Positions 45,888 through 54,681 of a stretch of DNA of 64,000 bases are shown in pieces (position 1 is the stretch's first letter; every line of letters begins with the position of its first letter). The notes under the pieces are model-generated. The model did no database searches, was not told the DNA's origin, and was given only the letters and a program-made list of their open reading frames with translations. The stretch covers positions 79,404 through 143,403 of the forward strand of contig NZ_LMFA01000002.1 of the NCBI RefSeq assembly GCF_001426565.1, in the 5' to 3' direction. Source of the stretch: Rhizobium sp. Root482 (GTDB taxonomy: Bacteria > Pseudomonadota > Alphaproteobacteria > Rhizobiales > Rhizobiaceae). Both the position numbers and the translations under genes were made by a program.

Positions 45888-47047
45888 GCGGATCTAGCTC
45901 CGTTCTGAACCCGGAAATTCATCTCGATCGATGCATCGAGAACCACTGCCGCCGCGAAAGCCATCGCCACCGTCGGGACCGCGCCAAGCAATACGAGATC
46001 CATGGCCGTTTGCCCGATACCCTGGAAAACGAAGACACCAAAGCCGCCACCGCCGATCAGCGCGGCGATCGTGGCCAGCCCAATATTCTGGACGAGCACA
46101 ATGCGGATGCCGGTAAGGATGACAGGCAGTGCCAAAGGCAATTCTACATCGAACAACCGCTGCCGATCGGTCATGCCGATGCCGCGTGCCGCATCATTGG
46201 CCTCGCGCGGCACGCCGGCAAGCCCGATAACCGTATTGGCAACGACAGGCAGCAGCGAATAAAGGAACAGCGCCACGAAGGCCGGCGCAGCCCCGATACC
46301 GCGAATACCGATATTGGCCGCTCCTGGCACGGTTGCAGCGAACCAGGCCAGTGGTCCGATCAGGAGGCCGAACAGCGCGATCGACGGAATGGTCTGGATA
46401 AGGTTCAGTGTGTTGAGCACGGCATCTTTTAGTGCCGTGAAGCGGTGGCAAAAAATGCCGAGCGGCAGGCCAACGGCGACGGCGGCGGCCAGTGACCCGA
46501 GCGCGAGCATCACATGCCTGCCGGCTTCGGTCCAGAAGACGTCGGCGCGGCCGGAATATTCCTTCATGATAGACAACCCGTTCCAGCTCCCGGACATCAG
46601 CACGCCACCAATTCCGAAGGCTGCAATCACCAGGAACAGGATGCGCATCCACGGCGGCGGCCTCAGCCGCGTCATCGCGTCCGCAGCCAGCAGCGCGAAG
46701 GCAAAAAGCAGCAGCCAGAAGCCCGAGGCGGGGGAAACGCGAGCGTAGCTGTTGCCGGATGGCGTAAGGAAAGTCGCCGCATATCCCATCGCCAGAACCA
46801 GGACCAAAAGCGCGGCAGCCGCGGCGATCAGCTTGGCCCATGCCGTCATCCGCAACACTGCCGCCGTGCCGGCCATGACAAGCACAAGGAGAAGCCCCCA
46901 CCCCATCCCCGAAGGGAGCGCATCCAGAATCGACTGAGCTTGCCCCTGCAAGATTCGGTTCGGCTTCAGCACCGCAAAGGACGAAAACACGCCGCAAGCA
47001 GCCACGAGCGCAATGACGACGCCGAGTTTGTCAAACCTGATCTTCAA
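45884..47047 (-). CDS. yehY: ABC permease, YehY-type, with extra N-terminal helices
   Basis: 387 residues with an N-terminal membrane part of about four helices (10-130) followed by the regular permease domain, as in YehY (385 residues). The ATPase-contact loop is GVPREANDAARGIGMTDRQRLFDVELPLALPVIL. It overlaps the ATPase by 4 nt and follows the solute-binding gene after about 80 nt. Confidence 0.88.
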   Translation of the reverse strand: MKIRFDKLGVVIALVAACGVFSSFAVLKPNRILQGQAQSILDALPSGMGWGLLLVLVMAGTAAVLRMTAWAKLIAAAAALLVLVLAMGYAATFLTPSGNSYARVSPASGFWLLLFAFALLAADAMTRLRPPPWMRILFLVIAAFGIGGVLMSGSWNGLSIMKEYSGRADVFWTEAGRHVMLALGSLAAAVAVGLPLGIFCHRFTALKDAVLNTLNLIQTIPSIALFGLLIGPLAWFAATVPGAANIGIRGIGAAPAFVALFLYSLLPVVANTVIGLAGVPREANDAARGIGMTDRQRLFDVELPLALPVILTGIRIVLVQNIGLATIAALIGGGGFGVFVFQGIGQTAMDLVLLGAVPTVAMAFAAAVVLDASIEMNFRVQNGARSA

Positions 47048-47130
47048 TCCACCTCCTGCCGAACGGGATGAAAAAGCCGGGCGGTACCGGCGCCCGGCCT
47101 AGACTGCTAGGGAAACGAGCTGGGCGGAAA

Positions 47131-48042
47131 TTATTTCAGAAACCCGTTCTTCTTGAGGAAATCCTCCGCAACCGCCTTGGCGGGCTCTCCGCCCACCTGC
47201 ACCCGGCCATTGAGCTCCTGCAGGGTCGCAAGGTCTAGCTTCTCGAAGACCGGCTTCAGCAGGTTTTCAATATTCGGGTTCTTCTTCAGCACCTCTTCGC
47301 GGATGATCGGTGCGGGCTGATAGACCGGCTGCACGCCCTTGTCGTCTTCCAGAACCACCAGACCCGAAGGTGCAATACCACCGTCGGTGCCATAAACCAT
47401 CGCCGCATTTGCGCCGTTCGTCTGGTTGGCGGCAGCGGCGATCGTTGCCGCTGTATCGCCGCCCGAAAGCGTAATGAGCTGTTCCGGCTTTAGCTTGAAG
47501 CCGTAGGTGGTCTGGAAGGCCGGCAGGGCCGCCGCCGAATTGACGAATTCGGAGGACGCGGCCAGCACGATCTTTCCGCCATCTGCAACATATTTGCCGA
47601 AATCGGAAAGCGTCTTCAGCTTGCCGGAATCGGCGACATCCTGGCGAACGGCGATGGCCCAGGTGTTGTTTGCCGAGGATGGTGCGAGCCAGACGATCTT
47701 GTTGGCGTCGTAATCAAGCTTCTTGACGGCTTCATAGGCTTTCTGCGGATCCTTCCAGGCCGGATCATCGGCCTTTTCGAAGAAGAACGCGCCATTGCCG
47801 GTATATTCGGGATAGATGTCGATCTCGCCGGCGGTAATCGCCTTGCGGACGATCGGGGTCGCCCCGAGCTGGAGGCGGTCGGTCGTCTCGATATTGTTCG
47901 CGTTCAGGACGGCAAGGATGATATTGCCGAGGACACCGCCTTCCGTATCGATCTTTGAGGATACGACCACCTGGGCACTGGCCATGGGAGCCGACAAACC
48001 AACGGCAAGAGCAATAGCGAGCAATCGTATTTTCAATGACAT
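47131..48042 (-). CDS. osmF: Osmoprotectant-class solute-binding protein, OsmF/YehZ-like
   Basis: 303 residues with a signal peptide (about 1-23, LLAIALAVGLSAPMASA). Family segments include SKIDTEGGVLGNIILAVLN, GEIDIYPEYTGNGAFFFEK and DDKGVQPVYQPAPIIREE. This group binds glycine betaine or related quaternary amines with low affinity; the real ligand is not visible. First gene of the transport operon. Confidence 0.9.
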   Translation of the reverse strand: MSLKIRLLAIALAVGLSAPMASAQVVVSSKIDTEGGVLGNIILAVLNANNIETTDRLQLGATPIVRKAITAGEIDIYPEYTGNGAFFFEKADDPAWKDPQKAYEAVKKLDYDANKIVWLAPSSANNTWAIAVRQDVADSGKLKTLSDFGKYVADGGKIVLAASSEFVNSAAALPAFQTTYGFKLKPEQLITLSGGDTAATIAAAANQTNGANAAMVYGTDGGIAPSGLVVLEDDKGVQPVYQPAPIIREEVLKKNPNIENLLKPVFEKLDLATLQELNGRVQVGGEPAKAVAEDFLKKNGFLK

Positions 48043-48395
48043 TGTGGGGGTTCCCTCTGGCTGCGGCTCGACTCGCGAGAATGATTTGAGATGGTTGTTA
48101 CAGCTACGCCATGTAGCGCTGACCTTTCATCCTGCGAGCGTTCAATCCGGAATTATCGGAAATTTTCCTCACTAAGAATGCAGGCAAAGACGTTTGACGA
48201 CAACCGTCTAAGTTCGATCAAAGCCCAAATGGGCCCAAATAGCCTTGCTGGGAGCGATCAGGAACGCCGCCCGTACACTCTACGAGGCTGCCGTCGCGAA
48301 GCGGCAGGGACGCAGGTTTCGGCCGGCGCCGATCTCAAGCCGCCAAGGGAGAAGTAGCCGCATAACGCACGGCGACCCGCCAGGCTTGAGCAGCT
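48043..48395. promoter_or_regulatory. Gap upstream of the osmF operon
   Basis: 353 nt with no gene I can support. It should contain the osmF promoter (minus strand) and the 3' end of the lipoprotein transcript. I see no clear repeat or riboswitch fold. Confidence 0.35.
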
Positions 48396-49319
48396 TCAGC
48401 GCGCCGAAGTCGATTTGGACCTCTTGTCGGCCCATTCGGGCGGCGCACCGTATTTGGCCGCAATGGCTCCCAGCAATCCGGGCGCCCGACCGAACGCATC
48501 GCAGGCGGCGTATTTCGGCTTGCCGCCGAACCAGGACTTCATCCTTTGCCTCGAAGGCAGCGAGAGGTTCAATCCTTTCGGCTCCTTGCCGGAAATCAAT
48601 ATCCGGGAAAAATCATTCGCGAATCTCGACGCCAGGTTATAGGCGTCTCCGACCTCGGAATATCGGGGCTTGTCCTGAAACGAATTTGCCCCGCGCGACC
48701 AGAGTATCGCCGCACTCTGGTCGCCACTGCTATCGACGGCTTCCGCTTCGACGGCCAGCCCCCCAAGACCGAAGGGCAAGCGCGGCACACTGACGGGCAC
48801 CCCGGAGGGCAAGGCAAAGCCGCTGCCGACGGTCACGGCGGTCGCAATGCCAGCCATTGCCTTGTTCGTCGGCACGATATCGGTGATGACGGATCGTATG
48901 GTCAGATCTGCGGGCTGGCCGGCGGAAACCAGCTGGTATTTGTCGCTGAGCGCGACACAAAGCGCGCGGTCCAGCACGTTGGACACCAGGGCGCGATCGG
49001 CTTCCTTCGAGACATGCGAGGCCGCGCTGAAGGAGAAGCTTGTCGGCATGATGCTGACCGTCTTCACGGCGGCCAGTCGTTGCCCGTCAACATAAATGCG
49101 GGATTTGGACAGTTTTCCCTTGGGCGCGCCAAGACTGCCGTAGGACGTAAGCGTACCTCCTTGTTTCAAAGGCACCGAGGTGCATCCGCTGGCCACGGAG
49201 ATGATGAACATGACCGCATAAAGGGAGCGGAAAGGAACGATCGGCAGGCGCGCCGCAGAGGGGAGGAGTGATATAAACGAGGGTTTGCTGCGCACGCTTC
49301 TGGACTCCGTTCTGGACAA
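48396..49319 (-). CDS. DUF3313-like lipoprotein
   Basis: 307 residues in the open frame. A lipobox (SVASGC, Cys46 of the frame) follows a hydrophobic segment. The start is uncertain: the ATG just before the lipobox (residue 36) gives a very short signal, and the region before it is Arg/Ser-rich. The mature part has SFSAASHVSKEADRALVSNVLDRALCVALSDKYQLV and LAVEAEAVDSSGDQSAAILWSRG, consistent with the DUF3313 family. Function unknown. Confidence 0.7.
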   Translation of the reverse strand: MSRTESRSVRSKPSFISLLPSAARLPIVPFRSLYAVMFIISVASGCTSVPLKQGGTLTSYGSLGAPKGKLSKSRIYVDGQRLAAVKTVSIMPTSFSFSAASHVSKEADRALVSNVLDRALCVALSDKYQLVSAGQPADLTIRSVITDIVPTNKAMAGIATAVTVGSGFALPSGVPVSVPRLPFGLGGLAVEAEAVDSSGDQSAAILWSRGANSFQDKPRYSEVGDAYNLASRFANDFSRILISGKEPKGLNLSLPSRQRMKSWFGGKPKYAACDAFGRAPGLLGAIAAKYGAPPEWADKRSKSTSAR

Positions 49320-49527
49320 CTGGAGCGACCTTGCGAAGGAAGGATTGCCGCAGCATTACAGGCGCATCATTCTTCCTTCAGACGATATCCGCCCCCCGAA
49401 TTCATCCCACGTTTTCCATGCGTGGGCTGCGCCATCGAGATTGCGGGAACTCTTCGACGCAAAAACAATCGGCACCGCATCAGGGATATTTCACGGGACT
49501 GCCGTTGCGTCCGGTTTCGGACGGATC

Positions 49528-50340
49528 TCAGATCCGCGATGCGGCAGCCAGCGCCTCGGCTTTTTGTGTGAAACCTTCCAGGAGCTTGATCATGACGGCC
49601 TTTACATCCGCAGGAGCGGTCTTCATCGACCCGGCATTGAACGGCGGGTCGGGATCATATTCGCTGACGAGCTGGGTGCATTCGGCATAGATCTGACCGC
49701 GCAACTCGGCGACCATGGAAAGGCCGAAATCGAGACCCGAAGTGACCCCCGCGCCGGTAATCCTGTTGCGATCGCGCACGACGCGGGCGTCGGTCGGGAT
49801 CGCGCCGAACCCGGCCAACGCATCCCGGCAGGACCAGTGCGAGCTTGCCCTGTAGCCCTTGAGCAATCCTGCCGCCCCCAGGATCAGCGAACCGGAGCAG
49901 ACGCTGGTGACATATTTCGATCTCGCACCCCGATCCGCCATGAAGGCGAGCGTGTCGGGATCCGCGGCTGCCGCGAGCGTACCGTCCGTGCCTCCCGGCG
50001 TGAACAGCACGGTAAGATCAAGAGGGCAGGTCTGAAAGGTGGCGCTCGGAATGATCGTCACCCCCGCATCGCTCGTGACGGGTTCGAGCGTCTTGGCAAC
50101 CAGATCGATCTTCGCGCCCATAAGAGAGCCGAACATGCAGTGGGGCCCGATCAGGTCCATTACGGTCATCCCCGGATAGATGAGCATCGCGATCTGCTCA
50201 TTCCCCCTCCAGGGCACCTTGCTCATGTCCCGTTCCATGTCGGACATTTTATCTGCCGAAGTCTGCGCTGCGGCAACACCGGCGAAAAAGGGTGCGAGAA
50301 GCGCAAGAAAGGTCGTGGTGCGGCGGTCGAGATCTATCAT
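49528..50340 (-). CDS. Exported DJ-1/PfpI-family protein
   Basis: 270 residues from the ATG at 50340, chosen because it gives a signal peptide (LALLAPFFAGVAAAQ). The DJ-1/PfpI fold shows IAMLIYPGMTVMDLIGPHCMF and the nucleophile Cys in VCSGSLILGAAGLLKGYRASSHW, as in isonitrile hydratase-like and transcription-regulator-type PfpI proteins. A periplasmic location is unusual for this family. The longer frame to 50616 is less likely. Confidence 0.8.
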   Translation of the reverse strand: MIDLDRRTTTFLALLAPFFAGVAAAQTSADKMSDMERDMSKVPWRGNEQIAMLIYPGMTVMDLIGPHCMFGSLMGAKIDLVAKTLEPVTSDAGVTIIPSATFQTCPLDLTVLFTPGGTDGTLAAAADPDTLAFMADRGARSKYVTSVCSGSLILGAAGLLKGYRASSHWSCRDALAGFGAIPTDARVVRDRNRITGAGVTSGLDFGLSMVAELRGQIYAECTQLVSEYDPDPPFNAGSMKTAPADVKAVMIKLLEGFTQKAEALAAASRI

Positions 50341-50734
50341 AATCTTGTCCTGATTTTGCGGGCTTTGGGAGGTATGATCGAGCAAGCATTCAGCCGGCCG
50401 ACGGCGCTCGGTGAATGCTTTGGACAGGCGGCATTTCATGCCGAGCCGCCTTCCTGTTCGAGGCAAGTTTCCGATTTCCGGAGATGGGCTCCAGGAAAAG
50501 GCTGCGGAAACTGCGAAGCACATCATGTCTCTCCCTGTGTCTGGTGCGAGGACTTTGTTCCTCTGCTGGGAAAGACACCTGACGAGGAGGATTATTCGAC
50601 CTGCCATCATCAACACATCGTGAGAGATACGTGATTTCGGAGAGCCAAGTTCGCTGACGGACAGGCCGGAGGCCAGCTCGCCTCTACCTCGATGCCGCCC
50701 AAGCCCCGGGAGACCAGGTGCAGTCGAAGGAAGT
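50341..50734. other. Gap between the DJ-1 protein and pta
   Basis: 394 nt without a supported gene. The short open frames here look random. It lies behind the end of the tau operon and should contain its terminator, but I see only weak inverted repeats. Confidence 0.35.
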
Positions 50735-51748
50735 TCACGCGAGCGGTTTTGCGCCCGCAGCAGCCTGCACGACCGTGACGGCGATCATGTGGAAGACGTC
50801 GTCGGCATTGCAGCCGCGCGAGAGGTCGTTGGCGGGCTTGGTGAGGCCCTGCAATATGGGGCCGATGGCGGTGGCACCGCCGATCCGCTGGGCGATCTTG
50901 TAGCCGATATTGGCGGCGTCGAGATTTGGAAAGACGAAGACATTGGCCTCGCCATGGAGCGCCGACTGCGGCGCCTTGGCTGCGCTGACGGCCTCGACAA
51001 AGGCACTGTCGAACTGCAGTTCGCCGTCGATGGCGAGATCGGGTGCGGCGGCATGCGCGAGGCGTGTTGCCTCCACCACCTTGGAGACGCGCTCGTGGGC
51101 GGCGCTGCCCGCGGTCGAGAAGGACAGCATCGCCACCTTGGCGGGCTTGCCGGCGAGCGTCTCATAGGAATGCGCGGACATGACCGCGATATCGGCGAGC
51201 CCGGCCGCATCGGGATCGATCACCAGCCCGCAATCACCAAAGACGAAGGCGCCCTTCTTCACGTGATGAGGCTCGCACAGCATCATCAGAAAGAAGCTCG
51301 ACACCAGACCGACGCCGGGCGCACGTCCGATGGTCTGGAGTGCTGCCCGCACCGTATCGGCGGTGGTCGCCACCGCGCCACCCACCGTTCCGTCGGCCTC
51401 TCCCTCGCGCACCATCATGGCGGCGAAGACCAGTGGCGAGCGGAGGGCCTCGGCCGCAGCGGCAGCATCGACGCCCTTGCTCTTGCGAAGCGCGTGATAG
51501 GCGGCGGCAAGGCGCGTCGTGAGCGGAGACGAGGCCGGGTCCTGGACGTGGATTTCGTTCGGCTTCGCGCCGGCCACGGCAAGGCGCTCATCGACGATCG
51601 CGCGACGTCCGACCAGCGTGATTTCGGCGATGCCCGAACGCACGGCCCGGACTGCCGCCTCGACGATGCGCGGGTCTTCGCCCTCGGCGAGCACAATGTG
51701 ACGGGGTGCGGATCGCGCGGCTTCGAGGATGTGGTCGAGCGGTTTCAT
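50735..51748 (-). CDS. pta: Phosphate acetyltransferase
   Basis: Converts acetyl phosphate (from Xsc) to acetyl-CoA. 337 residues from the ATG at 51748, which shares one base with the exporter stop. Core-domain features are LAEGEDPRIVEAAVRAVRSG, GVGLVSSFFLMMLCEPHHVKKG and NVFVFPNLDAANIGYKIAQRIGGATAIGPILQGL. This is the short form without the N-terminal DRTGG regulatory domain. Last gene of the tau operon. Confidence 0.95.
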   Translation of the reverse strand: MKPLDHILEAARSAPRHIVLAEGEDPRIVEAAVRAVRSGIAEITLVGRRAIVDERLAVAGAKPNEIHVQDPASSPLTTRLAAAYHALRKSKGVDAAAAAEALRSPLVFAAMMVREGEADGTVGGAVATTADTVRAALQTIGRAPGVGLVSSFFLMMLCEPHHVKKGAFVFGDCGLVIDPDAAGLADIAVMSAHSYETLAGKPAKVAMLSFSTAGSAAHERVSKVVEATRLAHAAAPDLAIDGELQFDSAFVEAVSAAKAPQSALHGEANVFVFPNLDAANIGYKIAQRIGGATAIGPILQGLTKPANDLSRGCNADDVFHMIAVTVVQAAAGAKPLA

Positions 51749-52785
51749 CAGGCGTGCCCCAGATAGTGAATGCCGGCGAGTATGAAGACGGCGATGAACA
51801 CGGTTTCGGCGACGATGAGGGCCACGGCGTCGCCACCGACATCGAGCACGCGGCGCAAAGATGTCCGCATCCCGACGGCGACGATGCCGGCCAGCAAGGC
51901 CCAACGCGAGGTTTCCATACCGGCCTTCGCGACCATTTCAGGAACGAAGCCGAAGGAATTGGCGGCGGCCAGGATCAGGAAGACTATAACGAAGCCCGGC
52001 ACGAGCGGTGGCCGTTGGCCGAGTTCCCCCTCAGGCTGCGGCACGTTGCGCAGGGCGATCGAGTAGACCAGCACAACCGGCGCCAGCATGGTGACGCGGA
52101 TCAGCTTGACGAGCGTCGCCGTTTCGCCTGCTTCCGGCGAGACCGAGAAGCCGGCACCGACCACCTGGGCGACGTCATGAATGGTGCCACCGAAGAAGAT
52201 GCCGGTCGCGCGCGCGTCCATCCCGAGGGTCTGGGCAAGGATCGGATAGGCGATCATCGCAAGGGTCGAAAGCACCGTGACCGACAGGACCGTGAAGATC
52301 AGATTGCGCTCGGAGAACTGGTTTCTCGGCAGTACGGCGGCAATGGCCATGGCGGCGGAGGCACCGCAGATGGCAACGGAACCGCTGGTGAGGAGTGCCA
52401 GCCGCCAGCCTCGGCCAAGCAGCTTTGCCGTGAGCAAGCCGAAACAGATGGTGGCCACCAGCGCCGAAACGAGCAACAGGATGGTGCTTGCGCCCAGCCC
52501 GATCAGAAGATCGACGCTGATGCGCATGCCGAGCAAGGCCACGCCGATCCGCAACACCATTTTTGCGCAGACATTGATGCCGGCCACGCAACGTCCCTCC
52601 TCCGAGAGGAAGTGGAAAGCAATGCCGAGCAGGAGCGCCATGAGCATGGCCGGCGCGCCATAATGATCAGACACGAACTGTGCAGCCACGGCCACGGCGG
52701 CGGTAACGGCAAGGCCCGGCCAATAGGTCGAAAATCCCGAAGATACGCCCCGGAAACGGTCGTGGACAGTGGTGGCTATATTCAT
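51748..52785 (-). CDS. tauZ: TauZ/YeiH-family putative sulfite/sulfate exporter
   Basis: Membrane protein with about ten helices, 345 residues from the ATG at 52785. Members of the YeiH/UPF0324 family occur with xsc and are proposed to export sulfite or sulfate made from sulfonates. Family segments: GAPAMLMALLLGIAFHFLSEEGRCVAGINVCAKMVLRIGVALLG and GTIHDVAQVVGAGFS. An ATG at 52836 would add 17 residues. It lies between xsc and pta, overlapping pta by one base. Confidence 0.88.
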   Translation of the reverse strand: MNIATTVHDRFRGVSSGFSTYWPGLAVTAAVAVAAQFVSDHYGAPAMLMALLLGIAFHFLSEEGRCVAGINVCAKMVLRIGVALLGMRISVDLLIGLGASTILLLVSALVATICFGLLTAKLLGRGWRLALLTSGSVAICGASAAMAIAAVLPRNQFSERNLIFTVLSVTVLSTLAMIAYPILAQTLGMDARATGIFFGGTIHDVAQVVGAGFSVSPEAGETATLVKLIRVTMLAPVVLVYSIALRNVPQPEGELGQRPPLVPGFVIVFLILAAANSFGFVPEMVAKAGMETSRWALLAGIVAVGMRTSLRRVLDVGGDAVALIVAETVFIAVFILAGIHYLGHA

Positions 52786-52862
52786 GATCTCGTTCCGGTC
52801 TATGGGTGCAAGGCCGCTGAAATCCCGCCCGGTCAAGCCGGGCGGGAGAAAATCACGCGCGC

Positions 52863-54638
52863 TCAGGCCCGCGTCTGCGGGCGCATGTCGGCGCGGTCGA
52901 TGCCCGCAACCGGCACGGGCTTCTTCATGGCGTCTCGACGGAAGGGCTCTCCGAGTTCCTGGTTGAGAATGACCTCGACAAAGGTGGTCACACCGCGAGC
53001 CTGATCGGCAATGGCATTGGAAAGTGCCTCGGTGAGAGCTGCCGTCGTATCGACGGAAACCCCCTTCAGCCCGCAGCCCTCGGCCACCTTCGCGTAGCTG
53101 AGGTTGGGGTTGAGCTCGGTGCCGACGAAATTATTGTCGTACCAGAGCGTCGTGTTGCGCTTCTCGGCGCCCCACTGGTAGTTTCGGAAGATCACCATGG
53201 TGATCGCCGGCCAGCCCTCGCGGCCGATCGCGCCCATCTCGTTCATCGAAATGCCGAAGGCGCCATCACCCGCAAACCCGACCACCGGCACGTCGGGGCA
53301 GCCGATCTTGGCGCCGACGATCGATGGGAAGCCGTAGCCGCAGGGGCCGAACATGCCGGGAGCAAGATATTTACGGCCCTCCTCGAAGGTCGGATAGGCA
53401 TTGCCGATCGCGCAGTTGTTGCCGATATCCGTCGAAATGATCGCGTCCTTCGGCAGTGCCGCCTGGATTGCCCGCCAGGCCTGGCGCGGCGACATGCGGT
53501 CCGGCTCGCGCTGGCGCGCGGTCTCGTTCCATTCGGTGCCGACATCGTCGTCCTCGTGATCCATCGAGGATAGCTGTTGCTGCCAGGCCGAACGCGTCTG
53601 GTGGATGGTCGCCTTGCGTTCCTCGCGGCCGGCATTGCCGGCGGAGGGCGACAGTTGTTCGAGTATCTGGCGCGCCACCTGTTTCGCATCGCCGCAAATG
53701 CCGACGGAGACCTTCTTGGTAAGCCCGATGCGGTCGGGATTGATATCGACCTGGATGACCGAGGCATTTTTCGGCCAATAGTCGATGCCGTAGCCCGGCA
53801 GCGTCGAGAAGGGATTGAGACGGGTGCCGAGCGCCAGCACGACATCGGCCTTGGAAATCAGTTCCATGGCCGCCTTGGAGCCGTTATAGCCGAGCGGGCC
53901 GACCGACAGGCGGTGGCTGCCGGGGAAGGCATCATTGTGCTGGTAACCGCAGCAGACGGGCGCGTCCAGCCGCTCGGCGAGCGCCATGGACTCCCCGATG
54001 GCACCACCGATGACGACACCGGCGCCGTTGAGGATAACCGGAAACTTCGCTTCCGAAAGCAGCTTCGCGGCCTCGGAGATGGCTTGCGGCCCGCCGGCCG
54101 GACGTTCGAAGCGAACGATCGCCGGCAAATCGACGTCGATCACCTGGGTCCAGTAGTCGCGCGGAATGTTGATCTGTGCCGGCGCGCAGCCGCGGATCGC
54201 TTTCTCGATCACGCGGTTCAGCACCTCGGGAATGCGCGAGGGATCGCGCACCTCCTCCTGGTAGCAGACCATCTCCTCGAACATCGCCATCTGATCGACC
54301 TCCTGGAAGCCGCCCTGGCCGATTGTCTTGTTGGCCGCCTGCGGGGTCACCATCAACAGCGGCGTATGGTTCCAATAGGCCGTTTTCATCGCGGTGATGA
54401 AGCCGGTGACGCCCGGGCCGTTCTGGCCGATCGCAATCGCCATCGTTCCCGTCGCGCGGCTGAAGCCGTCGGCCATCATGCCGGCATTGGTCTCGTGGGC
54501 GCAGTCCCAGAACCTGATGCCGGCCTTCGGGAAAAGGTCCGACACCGGCATCATGGCCGAGCCGATGATGCCGAAGGCATGTTCGAGGCCGTGCATCTGG
54601 AGAACTTTGACGAAGGCTTCCTCGGTGGTCATTTTCAT
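52863..54638 (-). CDS. xsc: Sulfoacetaldehyde acetyltransferase Xsc
   Basis: Thiamine-diphosphate enzyme that splits sulfoacetaldehyde with phosphate to acetyl phosphate and sulfite. 591 residues, the family length. The catalytic Glu49 is in HETNAGMMADGFSRATG, and the ThDP-binding motif starts with GDG at 457-459 (GFAGDGAFGISMNEMG) and ends NYQWG. The GNNCAIGNAYPTF segment and ERPAGG are characteristic of Xsc rather than acetolactate synthase. ATG at 54638 (54632 also possible). Confidence 0.97.
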   Translation of the reverse strand: MKMTTEEAFVKVLQMHGLEHAFGIIGSAMMPVSDLFPKAGIRFWDCAHETNAGMMADGFSRATGTMAIAIGQNGPGVTGFITAMKTAYWNHTPLLMVTPQAANKTIGQGGFQEVDQMAMFEEMVCYQEEVRDPSRIPEVLNRVIEKAIRGCAPAQINIPRDYWTQVIDVDLPAIVRFERPAGGPQAISEAAKLLSEAKFPVILNGAGVVIGGAIGESMALAERLDAPVCCGYQHNDAFPGSHRLSVGPLGYNGSKAAMELISKADVVLALGTRLNPFSTLPGYGIDYWPKNASVIQVDINPDRIGLTKKVSVGICGDAKQVARQILEQLSPSAGNAGREERKATIHQTRSAWQQQLSSMDHEDDDVGTEWNETARQREPDRMSPRQAWRAIQAALPKDAIISTDIGNNCAIGNAYPTFEEGRKYLAPGMFGPCGYGFPSIVGAKIGCPDVPVVGFAGDGAFGISMNEMGAIGREGWPAITMVIFRNYQWGAEKRNTTLWYDNNFVGTELNPNLSYAKVAEGCGLKGVSVDTTAALTEALSNAIADQARGVTTFVEVILNQELGEPFRRDAMKKPVPVAGIDRADMRPQTRA

Positions 54639-54681
54639 GGCGGTGTTCCTTTCCCTGTCGGAATTGATGCTTTTCTTGCGG

